Origin: Leptasterias polaris
Taxonomy: Eukaryota > Echinodermata > Asteroidea > Forcipulatida > Asteriidae
Length of the DNA: 64,000 nt
Direction: 5' to 3'
Assembly (NCBI GenBank): GCA_037783415.1
Contig: JAZGTN010000009.1
Span: 12,586,001-12,650,000, forward strand
The notes beneath the pieces are model-generated. The model saw only the letters and a program-made list of their open reading frames with translations, searched no databases and had not been told where the DNA came from. The position numbers and the translations under genes are program-made. Positions 1-12,000 of the stretch are shown here, piece by piece (the first letter of the stretch is position 1; each line of letters begins with the position of its first letter).

Positions 1-301
1 AGATTCATGAACTGAAAAACCTTCCATGATTTGTTGATTTGTTTCCAACAAATTCAACACTATTTTTGGATATTTGTGTAACATTGCTACAAACTGGCTA
101 TCTGTTTTTGATTTGCAGTTATGGCTTTCCAAAGTTTTCCAACCTTGGTTGGCGAAAACTTGGGCTGTGACGCTGCAATAGAAAGGTCTATAGTTTGAGA
201 TAACTTTAGCTAAAATAGTTTCATGTTTACCATATGGCACTTGATGCATTGCTATTGTATGCAAAGATAGCAGCAGCTGAACTTGTTCCTTTATATTTTA
301 T
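1..301. other. non-coding flank, nothing recognised
   Basis: AT-rich sequence with no credible reading frame, RNA gene or repeat structure that I can identify. It runs up to the TTAA-flanked element that starts at 302. Confidence 0.6.
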
Positions 302-664
302 TTAAAGGCCCTGTACACTATTGGTAAAATCGAAAAACACAAATGTTCACAGATTCACACATAACTTACATGATTTAAAGTAAGTAATGGTAGAAAGGGT
401 TCCTTAAAATATTTAGGCCTAAAATGCTATCGTTTCTGAGAAATGAGTAAAACAATAGTTTTTATCGCGCGCGATAATAAACTCGATGTTTGAAAAACAG
501 AAAACACATAAGGTCTCTTTTCACTATTTTCTCGTGACCTCGATGACCAATTGAGCTCAAATTTTCACAGGTTTGTTATTTCATGTATGTGGTTGATTAC
601 ACAAAACATGAACACTGTCTGTGATTATTTTGTCAGCTCTGCCAATCCTGTATAATACCTTTAA
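302..664. mobile_element. TTAA-flanked MITE-like element (piggyBac-type target)
   Basis: A 363-bp non-coding block begins TTAAAGG at 302 and ends CCTTTAA at 664, a perfect 7-bp terminal inversion that includes a TTAA at each end. TTAA is the target duplicated by piggyBac-type transposases. The interior motif CTGTACACTATTGGTAA near the left end resembles a very abundant short repeat I associate with echinoderm genomes. No ORF lies inside, so it would be non-autonomous. The terminal inversion is seen directly; the piggyBac link is inferred from the TTAA alone. Confidence 0.6.
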
Positions 665-1081
665 GTCAAACATAGGTTTGCTGACATTGTGCCTTTGAAT
701 TTCTCAAAAGGTAATCAAATATTCACAATTTAGCATCGAAAAGGTAAAAGAAATGCAAAGGTTTGCGTTGTCATTTAGAACTTTTGATATCAGCCCTTGT
801 GTTTCCAGACTAAAATTGGAATGAGTAATATGCACTCGTAAAAGTGTATCAAGTAATTTGGACCTGGAGCAGTAAGGACTGTAAAGGAGGGACCCTTTGC
901 TGGCTTTGTCATAATCCCTGTGTGCTGTTAGCAATCACAAATACTGATTCTTATCACACCCTGATGGGGCCTGACTATCTTATATATCAGCCTCAGTTTG
1001 GTCACACTGAATGGATCAGAAAACAAGATGGCCGTTCAAAAGCATTTACGGACTCATTTCCTAAAGCTGTTCGAACCCACA
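665..1081. other. non-coding, nothing recognised
   Basis: The short open frames here lack codon structure, recognisable domains or splice context. I call nothing. Confidence 0.5.
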
Positions 1082-1256
1082 GCATTTGCTAAGCACAGAT
1101 AAATCTTGCTTAGAAGAAACAGGTTACCAGCCAAAGTATCATGTAATGTGTGTTTGTTTACTGGTTACCCGTGCTAATTTTTACTGAGCAGATAAAAACT
1201 GCAGAGCATAATTGTTTTTTCTTTGTTAACAGTTTTATGAAATTGGGACCAGGTAA
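1082..1256 (+). repeat. degenerate copy of fold-back repeat (AATTGGG-ended family)
   Basis: This segment contains the hallmark pieces of the fold-back family at 3709-3906 in the same order: GCTAAGCACA, CAGGTTACCAGCCAAA and the closing TATGAAATTGGGACCAGG. The left terminal arm is degraded and no coding frame exists. A third copy lies at 49041-49213. Confidence 0.5.
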
Positions 1257-1271
1257 GTTGGTTGATTCTGT

Positions 1272-1707
1272 TTAAAGGGTCATAGATTGGTTTTTGTCAA
1301 GTAATGCTGATTTATAGGCAAAATAAGCAATAAAGATACAATAAAAGTCACTTGTGAAAGTTTTATCTGAATACATTGTCTACTTGCGGAGAAAACAGCA
1401 AAACACTGTCACGTATTTTCACACAAACATTGAATCCATCCACATTTAGCGAGGTGACAGTGTGTACTAACCATGTTCTGGCCGCAGCATTCGCAACCGG
1501 ACTCCACCCTCAGAAATCTCAGAAACAATTCATGCTTGAATAATTTCTCAGATTCAAATATTTTGAGGTGAACATTTTTCCAAACTTCGAAGGGAATCCT
1601 TTCTCAAAATAATTGTTACTATCAACAGCTGCATTGCTTCTCAACAAGTGAGTTTTGGAGGTCATTAATTTTTGTGAGTATTTACCAATCTATAACCCTA
1701 CCTTTAA
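1272..1707. mobile_element. TTAA-flanked MITE with imperfect terminal inverted repeats
   Basis: A 436-bp non-coding element. The left end reads TTTAAAGGGTCATAGATTGG from 1271. The right end, on the opposite strand, reads TTTAAAGGTAGGGTTATAGA followed by TTGG. The arms match apart from a small gap, and both ends include TTAA. It resembles the element at 302-664 in target and AAGG start but differs internally, so it is probably a separate subfamily. Mobilisation in trans by a piggyBac-type transposase is an inference. Confidence 0.6.
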
Positions 1708-2359
1708 ATAGCATTAACAACTTACTTGGAAAAGTTGTCCCCAAAATATTGAAAACATTTTTAAAAAGGAGGGAGTGTAATATACCGGTAGACTGTAAAT
1801 AGACGTGTATTTTTAAATAGTTTACTGCAAATTAGATATTTGTTTGTGTCATGTGGTAAAGATGTGTAGTCCTCGATGTTTAGAAATAGAATACTGTACC
1901 AATGAAATTTCTCGTTAGGGTCCTGTTACTGACCCTCTTGCCGCAAGGACATTTTTAACTTCTCATCATTTCACCAAACCTCTCTAAAATTGCATGAAAA
2001 AAAACCATTTTACTACATGTGTATTGCAGTAGTTTCATCAATCAAAAAGCATTAGCGATGCACCTCATTAACATGTGACAATTGAATAAAGTTTAAACAA
2101 TGGACAATGGTAAATGTCCCTCATTAAATTTACATGTACCAGTATTTTAATGAGGGATGATTAACTGTCAACTCTAATTAGCCAGATTTTGTAATTTTGC
2201 ACAATTCTTGTTTGTCATGTAAGTCTGTATTAAGTCTGCTTGCTGAATTAAACTATTGACTTAAACAATTTGATCAAAAATTGATAATATCACAAGTGGT
2301 TAGTCCAGCATTTTTATCAAATTTTAGCAGATTTTTTAGTTGCAATTTCTAGGCCTTCT
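1708..2359. other. AT-rich non-coding DNA with a perfect 12-bp hairpin
   Basis: No gene seen. At 2117-2128 TCCCTCATTAAA is followed 17 bases later by its exact reverse complement at 2146-2157, giving a small stem-loop. No pyrimidine run or host-gene context assigns it a role. Confidence 0.5.
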
Positions 2360-2590
2360 TATTGAATTTGACCAAGGATATATGCTACGTTTATGCAGTA
2401 ACTGCAAAGTATGTGGGGCACAAGACCCATATCTGTCCTCACGGGTAGGCTTTGACTCCAAGGTGAAGAGAAGCAATTATAGTTAGGTGTCTTGCACAAT
2501 GACACAAGTTTCATGACCAAGATTTGAACCCATTCTCTGAATTGTAAAGGCATCAAAACTAGTGCACTGGAGTTGCCCTATAGCGGGCAA
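2360..2590 (-). mobile_element. tRNA-derived SINE, minus strand, degenerate
   Basis: Read on the minus strand, a B-box-like GGGTTCAAATC (2531-2521) is followed by GTGCAAGACACCTAACTATA and ATTGCTTCTCTTCACC. These correspond closely to the body of the better-preserved plus-strand SINE that starts at 2606. The A box is not clear. The 3' boundary is approximate. It lies head-to-head with the next SINE. Confidence 0.5.
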
Positions 2591-2605
2591 GTAATGTAAT
2601 CATCA

Positions 2606-2860
2606 TGGCCGAGAGGTTAAGAGCGCCGAACTCAAGTTCTGGTGTCTGATCAGCGGGGTGTGGGTTCGGGACCCGGCTTGACACTTGTGCAAGACACTTA
2701 ACCATTATTGCTTCGTCCTTCAGATGGTATGTAAAGCCATAGGTCCCGTGTGTCGTTATAAAAACTATCAATGCAGGCGAAAGATTCCAGTACACACTTA
2801 TCGCAAAATGAAGGGGTTCACCCTGGTGTGTCTGGCAGTGCATCTATCTTCAATGATCAT
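2606..2860 (+). mobile_element. tRNA-derived SINE, plus strand
   Basis: The head is tRNA-like, with an A box TGGCCGAGAGG at 2606-2616 and a B box GGTTCGGGACC at 2663-2673. The spacing suits a tRNA with a long variable arm (Leu/Ser type). The body CAAGACACTTAACCATTATT, then GCTTCGTCCTTCAGATGG and AAGGGGTTCACCCTGGTGTG, is typical of an echinoderm SINE family as I remember it. These are internal RNA polymerase III promoter elements. It is a retroposed repeat, not a functional tRNA gene: the acceptor stem and a folded cloverleaf are not preserved. Confidence 0.7.
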
Positions 2861-3708
2861 TGAGGGCTGCAATCAAAAGGAAGTTACCCAAAATTGCATG
2901 GTGCTTACTGAAATCTTAATGATGTATCAGCCAATTCTGATGCTCATGATACATGAACATTATTACCTCAGTTACTTGTTTATTCTACAATGTGCTAGTT
3001 TGTATGCCTTGCTAGGCAGAACACAAAATATCAAATTCACAAACTTAAAGAGAGACCATGTGAAATAATAAAAGATATACATCATTTTAAGTCTCCATGA
3101 GTAATTTCTATTATTCATTAGATGATTGACAGCTCAATTTTTAGCCATGCTGATGGCTGATGTCAACTTGTAGAAGTGCACTTAAAAACAATGTTCAGTC
3201 AAATTATACTGTTAATCTTATTTGTATGTAAAGGTGGTTTGAACAAGAACACATGCTTTACCAAAAGTATGTTTGAATAAACAAATGTTAAAGTAAAAAT
3301 CAAATTGATTGTGAAATGAGTTTTCATCTGTGTTTTGTGTTATGGTTGTAGAGCTATGGTTTTGGAGTATAGGTAGGTAAGCGTCTTTTGAATTACATGT
3401 AGGGTGGGCAAGGACAATGTATTGGGGTTGGATAATGGCAGGGAAGGGGTTTGTGTTTCGGCAAGGGTAATGGATAATGGTTGGGCTTCAGGGAAGATTG
3501 ACTGTCTTGTTGCAGCTTAAAACCGCTTTTATTTCTATCTTTTTGAACAAGAAAACTTTTCAACACCCAGCTAAAGTTTATACTTTAATACACAGCTTAA
3601 AATGTTCATGGATTTGAGTCTGTAGCCGACACAAAATTACCACCAGCAGATGTCCCATACGTTGACGATGTTCCGATAGGAACAAGCTGTGGCATGGTGC
3701 TCAACTCA
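2861..3708. other. non-coding, nothing recognised
   Basis: AT-rich DNA with a G-rich stretch around 3340-3500. The short frame over 2685-3068 mostly covers the SINE body and is not a gene. Confidence 0.5.
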
Positions 3709-3906
3709 CCAGGGTTCAATTTCATAGAGCTGCTAAAGCAGAAGATATTGCATAAAATTTGTTTGCTTAGTAGAAATGCGCAGGATGCCAGTCACAAATT
3801 GTGCATGTGACATGGTAGTTTGGCTGGTAACCTTATTCTTGTAAGCATAATTGTGTTGTGCTTAACTACTTTTTATGCTTAAGCAGCTCTATATAATTGG
3901 GCCCTG
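3709..3906. mobile_element. fold-back/MITE-like element with terminal inverted repeats
   Basis: The left arm includes CAATTTCATAGAGCTGCT and the right arm AGCAGCTCTATATAATTGGG followed by CCCTG. They are reverse complements with few mismatches, around an internal GCTTAGTAGAAATGC / GTAAGCATAATTG core. The roughly 198-bp element has no ORF. Related degenerate copies lie at 1082-1256 and 49041-49213. The arms allow a long hairpin; the mobilising enzyme is unknown. Confidence 0.6.
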
Positions 3907-4143
3907 TATTCATCGATCTGGCTTGAGGCAACTCAGCAGGCTCAACAGCCGCAGTAGTGATAATATCATTGTTAGTCATGGCAATGGACTTTGATGGCCA
4001 AGCAGCCTCCGCATCCTCCCTTGGCCCCCATATTGATGTCTCCTATAAGTGTACGCAGAGGCCCAACAATCATGCTTGGCAGTCCTGTCTGAGAAATGTG
4101 CGGGATGCTTCAAAGATCGGCTTGGCCGAGGCATCACTGAGGA
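3907..4143. other. non-coding spacer before minisatellite
   Basis: A frame opens at a GTG at 3957 and runs into the minisatellite, reading its 33-bp unit as an 11-residue repeat. Nothing upstream supports a promoter or exon and the peptide resembles no family I know, so I do not call it a gene. Confidence 0.4.
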
Positions 4144-4449
4144 CAAAGTTCTTGCAACTATCCCCGTTAGTAAGATGTAAGTTCTTGCAACTATCCCTGA
4201 TAGTAAGATGTAAGTTCTTGCAACTATCCCTGGTAGTAAGATGTAAGTTCTTGCAACTATTCCTGATAGTAAGAAGTAAGTTCTTAACTATCCCTGGTAG
4301 TAAGATGTAAGTTCTTAACTATCCCTGGTAGTAAGATGTAAGTTCTTGCAACTATCCCTGATAGTAAGATGTAAGTTCTTAACTATCCTGGTAGTAAGAT
4401 GTAAGTTCTTGCAACTATCCCCGGTAGTTAGATGTAAGTTCTTGCAACT
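4144..4449. repeat. 33-bp minisatellite, about 10 copies
   Basis: The repeated core is GTAAGATGTAAGTTCTTGCA followed by ACTATCCCTGATA. Several copies lack GC in TTCTTGCAAC and are 31 bp long. In one frame the 33-bp unit encodes an 11-residue repeat, an arithmetic consequence of its length. It ends exactly where the long satellite begins, at 4450. Confidence 0.85.
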
Positions 4450-5859
4450 ATTTCGGCCGATTTCCTCTCCGATTTGCCTCAAATTGAAACCACAGAGACT
4501 CTGTTGAATATAAAAGATGGTCGCCAAGTTACATGTGCTTGGGATAAGGGGTTTGGACCACAGGTGCATTTTAATCTTGATTTTGAGGGACCAGAAATTC
4601 ATTTTAATCTGGATTATGAGGCATCGTTATATCGAAAATCAGGCAATATCTTAAAAGGTTGCGAACGTAGACGACTCAAACCAACAATTTTCTGCTCCTC
4701 GCACTCCGTTCTACCTATATACTAAATTTCAGGCGATTTGGAAAGAAAAACATTTCGGCCGATTTTGGAAAAAACGACAAGGGGGTAGGTAGTCCAGTCA
4801 TTTTTTCAGCCTCGAAAACTTTTCCTCTCCGATTTGCCTCAAATTGAAACCACAGAGACTCTGTTGAATATAAAAGATGGTCGCCAAGTTACATGTGCTT
4901 GGGATAAGGGGTTTGGACCACAGGTGCATTTTAATCTTGATTTTGAGGGACCAGAAATTCATTTTAATATGGATTATGAGGCATCGTTATATCGAAAATA
5001 AGGCAATATCTTAAAAGGTTGCGAACGTAGACGACTCAAACCAACAATTTTCTGCTCCTCGCACTCCGTTCTACCTATATACTAAATTTCAGGCGATTTG
5101 GAAAGAAAAACATTTCGGCCGATTTTGGAAAAAACGACAAGGGGGTAGTCCAGTCATTTTTTCAGCCTCGAAAACTTTTCCTCTCCGATTTGCCTCAAAT
5201 TGAAACCACAGAGACTCTGTTGAATATAAAAGATGGTCGCCAAGTTACATGTGCTTGGGATAAGGGGTTTGGACCACAGGTGCATTTTAATCTTGATTTT
5301 GAGGGACCAGAAATTCATTTTAATCTGGATTATGAGGCATCGTTATATCGAAAATCAGGCAATATCTTAAAAGGTTGCGAACGTAGACGACTCAAACCAA
5401 CAATTTTCTGCTCCTCGCACTCCGTTTCACCTATAAACCAAATTTCATGTCATTTGGAAACAACATTTATTTCGGCCGATTTTGGAAAAAACGACAAGGG
5501 GGTAGTCCAGTCATTTTTTCAGCCTCGAAAACTTTTCCTCTCCGATTTCCCTCAAATTGAAACCACAGAGACTCTGTTGAATATAAAAGATGGTCGCCAA
5601 GTTACATGTGCTTGGGATAAGGGGTTTGGACCACAGGTGCATTTTAATCTTGATTTTGAGGGACCAGAAATTCATTTTAATCTGGATTATGAGGCATCGT
5701 TATATCGAAAATCAGGCAATATCTTAAAAGGTTGCGAACGTAGACGACTCAAACCAACAATTTTCTGCTCCTCGCACTCCGTTCTACCTATATACTAAAT
5801 TTCAGGCGATTTGGAAAGAAAAACATTTCGGCCGATTTTGGAAAAAACGACAAGGGGGG

Positions 5860-6086
5860 TAGTCCAGTCATTTTTTCAGCCTCGAAAACTTTTCCTCTCC
5901 GATTTGCCTCAAATTGAAACCACAGAGACTCTGTTGAATATAAAAGATGGTCGCCAAGTTACATGTGCTTAAGATAAGGGGTAGTCCAGTCATTTTTTCA
6001 GCCTCGAAAACTTTTCCTCTCCGATTTGCCTCAAATTGAAACCACAGAGACTCTGTTGAATATAAAAGGTGCTTAAGATAAGGGGG
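5860..6086 (+). repeat. two truncated satellite units (122 and 105 bp)
   Basis: Successive TAGTCCAGTC landmarks begin at 5860, 5982, 6087 and 6444, so two units are only 122 and 105 bp long. In both, GTGCTTAAGATAAGGGG is joined directly to TAGTCC. This deletes the stretch between the two AAGGGG motifs of a normal unit and fits a microhomology deletion. The second short unit also lost bases between AATATAAAAG and GTGCTT. The GCTTAAGAT variant recurs near 6196 and 16510. Confidence 0.9.
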
Positions 6087-9000
6087 TAGTCCAGTCATTT
6101 TTTCAGCCTCGAAAACTTTTCCTCTCCGATTTGCCTCAAATTGAAACCACAGAGACTCTGTTGAATATAAAAGATGGTCGCCAAGTTACATGTGCTTAAG
6201 ATAAGGGGTTTGGACCACAGGTGCATTTTAATCTTGATTTTGAGGGACCAGAAATTCATTTTAATCTGGATTATGAGGCATCGTTATATCGAAAATCAGG
6301 CAATATCTTAAAAGGTTGCGAACGTAGACGACTCAAACCAACAATTTTCTGCTCCTCGCACTCCGTTTCACATATAAACCAAATTTCATGTCATTTGGAA
6401 ACAACATTTATTTCGGCCGATTTTGGAAAAAACGACAAGGGGGTAGTCCAGTCATTTTTTCAGCCTCGAAAACTTTTCCTCTCCGATTTGCCTCAAATTG
6501 AAACCACAGAGACTCTGTTGAATATAAAAGATGGTCGCCAAGTTACATGTGCTTGGGATAAGGGGTTTGGACCACAGGTGCATTTTAATCTTGATTTTGA
6601 GGGACCAGAAATTCATTTTAATCTGGATTATGAGGCATCGTTATATCGAAAATCAGGCAATATCTTAAAAGGTTGCGAACGTAGACGACTCAAACCAACA
6701 ATTTTCTGCTCCTCGCACTCCGTTCTACCTATATACTAAATTTCAGGCGATTTGGAAAGAAAAACATTTCGGCCGATTTTGGAAAAAACGACAAGGGGGT
6801 AGTCCAGTCATTTTTTCAGCCTCGAAAACTTTTCCTCTCCGATTTGCCTCAAATTGAAACCACAGAGACTCTGTTGAATATAAAAGATGGTCGCCAAGTT
6901 ACATGTGCTTGGGATAAGGGGTTTGGACCACAGGTGCATTTTAATCTTGATTTTGAGGGACCAGAAATTCATTTTAATCTGGATTATGAGGCATCGTTAT
7001 ATCGAAAATAAGGCAATATCTTAAAAGGTTGCGAACGTAGACGACTCAAACCAACAATTTTCTGCTCCTCGCACTCCGTTCTACCTATATACTAAATTTC
7101 AGGCGATTTGGAAAAAAAACCATTTCGGCCGATTTTGGAAAAAACGACAAGTCATTTTTTCAGCCTCGAAAACTTTTCCTCTCCGATTTGCCTCAAATTG
7201 AAACCACAGAGGCTCTGTTGAATATAAAAGATGGTCGCCAAGTTACATGTGCTTGGGATAAGGGGTTTGGACCACAGGTGCATTTTAATCTTGATTTTGA
7301 GGGACCAGAAATTCATTTTAATCTGGATTATGAGGCATCGTTATATCGAAAATCAGGCAATATCTTAAAAGGTTGCGAACGTAGACGACTCAAACCAACA
7401 ATTTTCTGCTCCTCGCACTCCGTTCTACCTATATACTAAATTTCAGGCGATTTGGAAAGAAAAACATTTCGGCCGATTTTGGAAAAAACGACAAGGGGGT
7501 AGTCCAGTCATTTTTTCAGCCTCGAAAACTTTTCCTCTCCGATTTGCCTCAAATTGAAACCACAGAGACTCTGTTGAATATAAAAGATGGTCGCCAAGTT
7601 ACATGTGCTTGGGATAAGGGGTTTGGACCACAGGTGCATTTTAATCTTGATTTTGAGGGACCAGAAATTCATTTTAATCTGGATTATGAGGCATCGTTAT
7701 ATCGAAAATCAGGCAATATCTTAAAAGGTTGCGAACGTAGACGACTCAAACCAACAATTTTCTGCTCCTCGCACTCCGTTCTACCTATACACTAAATTTC
7801 AGGCGATTTGGAAAGAAAAACATTTCGGCCGATTTTGGAAAAAACGACAAGGGGGTAGTCCAGTCATTTTTTCAGCCTCGAAAACTTTTCCTCTCCGATT
7901 TGCCTCAAATTGAAACCACAGAGACTCTGTTGAATATAAAAGATGGTCGCCAAGTTACATGTGCTTGGGATAAGGGGTTTGGACCACAGGTGCATTTTAA
8001 TCTTGATTTTGAGGGACCAGAAATTCATTTTAATCTGGATTATGAGGCATCGTTATATCGAAAATAAGGCAATATCTTAAAAGGTTGCGAACGTAGACGA
8101 CTCAAACCAACAATGTTCTGCTCCTCGCACTCCGTTCTACCTATATACTAAATTTCAGGCGATTTGGAAAAAAAAACATTTCGGCCGATTTTGGAAAAAA
8201 CGACAAAGGGGTAGTCCAGTCATTTTTTCAGCCTCGAAAACTTTTCCTCTCCGATTTGCCTCAAATTGAAACCACAGAGGCTCTGTTGAATATAAAAGAT
8301 GGTCGCCAAGTTACATGTGCTTGGGATAAGGGGTTTGGACCACAGGTGCATTTTAATCTTGATTTTGAGGGACCAGAAATTCATTTTAATCTGGATTATG
8401 AGGCATCGTTATATCGAAAATCAGGCAATATCTTAAAAGGTTGCGAACGTAGACGACTCAAACCAACAATTTTCTGCTCCTCGCACTCCGTTCTACCTAT
8501 ATACTAAATTTCAGGCGATTTGGAAAGAAAAACATTTCGGCCGATTTTGGAAAAAACGACAAGGGGGTAGTCCAGTCATTTTTTCAGCCTCGAAAACTTT
8601 TCCTCTCCGATTTGCCTCAAATTGAAACCACAGAGACTCTGTTGAATATAAAAGATGGTCGCCAAGTTACATGTGCTTGGGATAAGGGGTTTGGACCACA
8701 GGTGCATTTTAATCTTGATTTTGAGGGACCAGAAATTCATTTTAATCTGGATTATGAGGCATCGTTATATCGAAAATAAGGCAATATCTTAAAAGGTTGC
8801 GAACGTAGACGACTCAAACCAACAATGTTCTGCTCCTCGCACTCCGTTCTACCTATATACTAAATTTCAGGCGATTTGGAAAAAAAACCATTTCGGCCGA
8901 TTTTGGAAAAAACGACAAGGGGGTAGTCCAGTCATTTTTTCAGCCTCGAAAACTTTTCCTCTCCGATTTGCCTCAAATTGAAACCACAGAGACTCTGTTG

Positions 9001-12000
9001 AATATAAAAGATGGTCGCCAAGTTACATGTGCTTGGGATAAGGGGTTTGGACCACAGGTGCATTTTAATCTTGATTTTGAGGGACCAGAAATTCATTTTA
9101 ATCTGGATCATGAGGCATCGTTATATCGAAAATCAGGCAATATCTTAAAAGGTTGCGAACGTAGACGACTCAAACCAACAATTTTCTGCTCCTCGCACTC
9201 CGTTCTACCTATATACTAAATTTCAGGCGATTTGGAAAGAAAAACATTTCGGCCGATTTTGGAAAAAACGACAAGGGGGTATAGTCCAGTCATTTTTTCA
9301 GCCTCGAAAACTTTTCCTCTCCGATTTGCCTCAAATTGAAACCACAGAGACTCTGTTGAATATAAAAGATGGTCGCCAAGTTACATGTGCTTGGGATAAG
9401 TGGTTTGGACCACAGGTGCATTTTAATCTTGATTTTGAGGGATCAGAAATTCATTTTAATCTGGATTATGAGGCATCGTTATATCGAAAATCAGGCAATA
9501 TCTTAAAAGGTTGCGAACGTAGACGACTCAAACCAACAATTTTCTGCTCCTCGCACTCCGTTCTACCTATATACTAAATTTCAGGCGATTTGGAAAGAAA
9601 AACATTTCGGCCGATTTTGGAAAAAACGACAAGGGGGTAGTCCAGTCATTTTTTCAGCCTCGAAAACTTTTCCTCTCCGATTTGCCTCAAATTGAAACCA
9701 CAGAGACTCTGTTGAATATAAAAGATGGTCGCCAAGTTACATGTGCTTGGGATAAGGGGTTTGGACCACAGGTGCATTTTAATCTTGATTTTGAGGGACC
9801 AGAAATTCATTTTAATCTGGATTATGAGGCATCGTTATATCGAAAATAAGGCAATATCTTAAAAGGTTGCGAACGTAGACGACTCAAACCAACAATTTTC
9901 TGCTCCTCGCACTCCGTTCTACCTATATACTAAATTTCAGGCGATTTGGAAAAAAACCATTTCGGCCGATTTTGGAAAAAACGACAAGGGGGTAGTCCAG
10001 TCATTTTTTCAGCCTCGAAAACTTTTCCTCTCCGATTTGCCTCAAATTGAAACCACAGAGACTCTGAATATAAAAGATGGTCGCCAAGTTACATGTGCTT
10101 GGGATAAGGGGTTTGGACCACAGGTGCATTTTAATCTTGATTTTGAGGGACCAGAAATTCATTTTAATCTGGATTATGAGGCATCGTTATATCGAAAATC
10201 AGGCAATATTTTAAAAGGTTGCGAACGTAGACGACTCAAACCAACAATTTTCTGCTCCTCGCACTCCGTTTCACCTATAAACCAAATTTCATGTCATTTG
10301 GAAACAACATTTATTTCGGCCGATTTTGGGAAAAACGACAAGGGGGTAGTCCAGTCATTTTTTCAGCCTCGAAAACTTTTCCTCTCCGATTTGCCTCAAA
10401 TTGAAACCACAGAGACTCTGTTGAATATAAAAGATGGTCGCCAAGTTACATGTGCTTGGGATAAGGGGTTTGGACCACAGGTGCATTTTAATCTTGATTT
10501 TGAGGGACCAGAAATTCATTTTAATCTGGATCATGAGGCATCGTTATATCGAAAATCAGGCAATATCTTAAAAGGTTGCGAACGTAGACGACTCAAACCA
10601 ACAATTTTCTGCTCCTCGCACTCCGTTCTACCTATATACTAAATTTCAGGCGATTTGGAAAGAAAAACATTTCGGCCGATTTTGGAAAAAACGACAAGGG
10701 GGTAGTCCAGTCATTTTTTCAGCCTCGAAAACTTTTCCTCTCCGATTTGCCTCAAATTGAAACCACAGAGACTCTGTTGAATATAAAAGATGGTCGCCAA
10801 GTTACATGTGCTTGGGATAAGGGGTTTGGACCACAGGTGCATTTTAATCTTGATTTTGAGGGACCAGAAATTCATTTTAATCTGGATTATGAGGCATCGT
10901 TATATCGAAAATAAGGCAATATCTTAAAAGGTTGCGAACGTAGACGACTCAAACCAACAATTTTCTGCTCCTCGCACTCCGTTCTACCTATATACTAAAT
11001 TTCAGGCGATTTGGTAAGAAAAACATTTCGGCCGATTTTGGAAAAAACGACAAGGGGGTATAGTCCAGTCATTTTTTCAGCCTCGAAAACTTTTCCTCTC
11101 CGATTTGCCTCAAATTGAAACCACAGAGACTCTGTTGAATATAAAAGATGGTCGCCAAGTTACATGTGCTTGGGATAAGGGGTTTGGACCACAGGTGCAT
11201 TTTAATCTTGATTTTGAGGGACCAGAAATTCATTTTAATCTGGATTATGAGGCATCGTTATATCGAAAATCAGGCAATATCTTAAAAGGTTGCGAACGTA
11301 GACGACTCAAACCAACAATTTTCTGCTCCTCGCACTCCGTTCTACCTATATACTAAATTTCAGGCGATTTGGAAAGAAAAACATTTCGGCCGATTTTGGA
11401 AAAAACGACAAGGGGGTAGTCCAGTCATTTTTTCAGCCTCGAAAACTTTTCCTCTCCGATTTGCCTCAAATTGAAACCACAAAGACTCTGTTGAATATAA
11501 AAGATGGTCGCCAAGTTACATGTGCTTGGGATAAGGGGTTTGGACCACAGGTGCATTTTAATCTTGATTTTGAGGGACCAGAAATTCATTTTAATCTGGA
11601 TTATGAGGCATCGTTATATCGAAAATAAGGCAATATCTTAAAAGGTTGCGAACGTAGACGACTCAAACCAACAATTTTCTGCTCCTCGCACTCCGTTCTA
11701 CCTATATACTAAATTTCAGGCGATTTGGAAAAAAAACCATTTCGGCCGATTTTGGAAAAAACGACAAGGGGGTAGTCCAGTCATTTTTTCAGCCTCGAAA
11801 ACTTTTCCTCTCCGATTTGCCTCAAATTGAAACCACAGAGACTCTGAATATAAAAGATGGTCGCCAAGTTACATGTGCTTGGGATAAGGGGTTTGGACCA
11901 CAGGTGCATTTTAATCTTGATTTTGAGGGACCAGAAATTCATTTTAATCTGGATTATGAGGCATCGTTATATCGAAAATCAGGCAATATCTTAAAAGGTT

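Noticed and set aside
2606..2683. Functional tRNA gene
   Set aside because: The A and B boxes are good, but the acceptor stem does not close and the SINE body follows directly.
3957..4310. 117-codon frame including an 11-residue repeat
   Set aside because: It starts at GTG and most of it is minisatellite. There is no domain, promoter or splice context.
4450..4466. CENP-B-box resemblance in TTTCGGCCGATTTTGGA
   Set aside because: It matches TTCGnnnnA and the last two G of the box, but the C and first G of the CGGG part are T. Seven of nine essential positions in an A/T-rich motif is not enough to claim a box.
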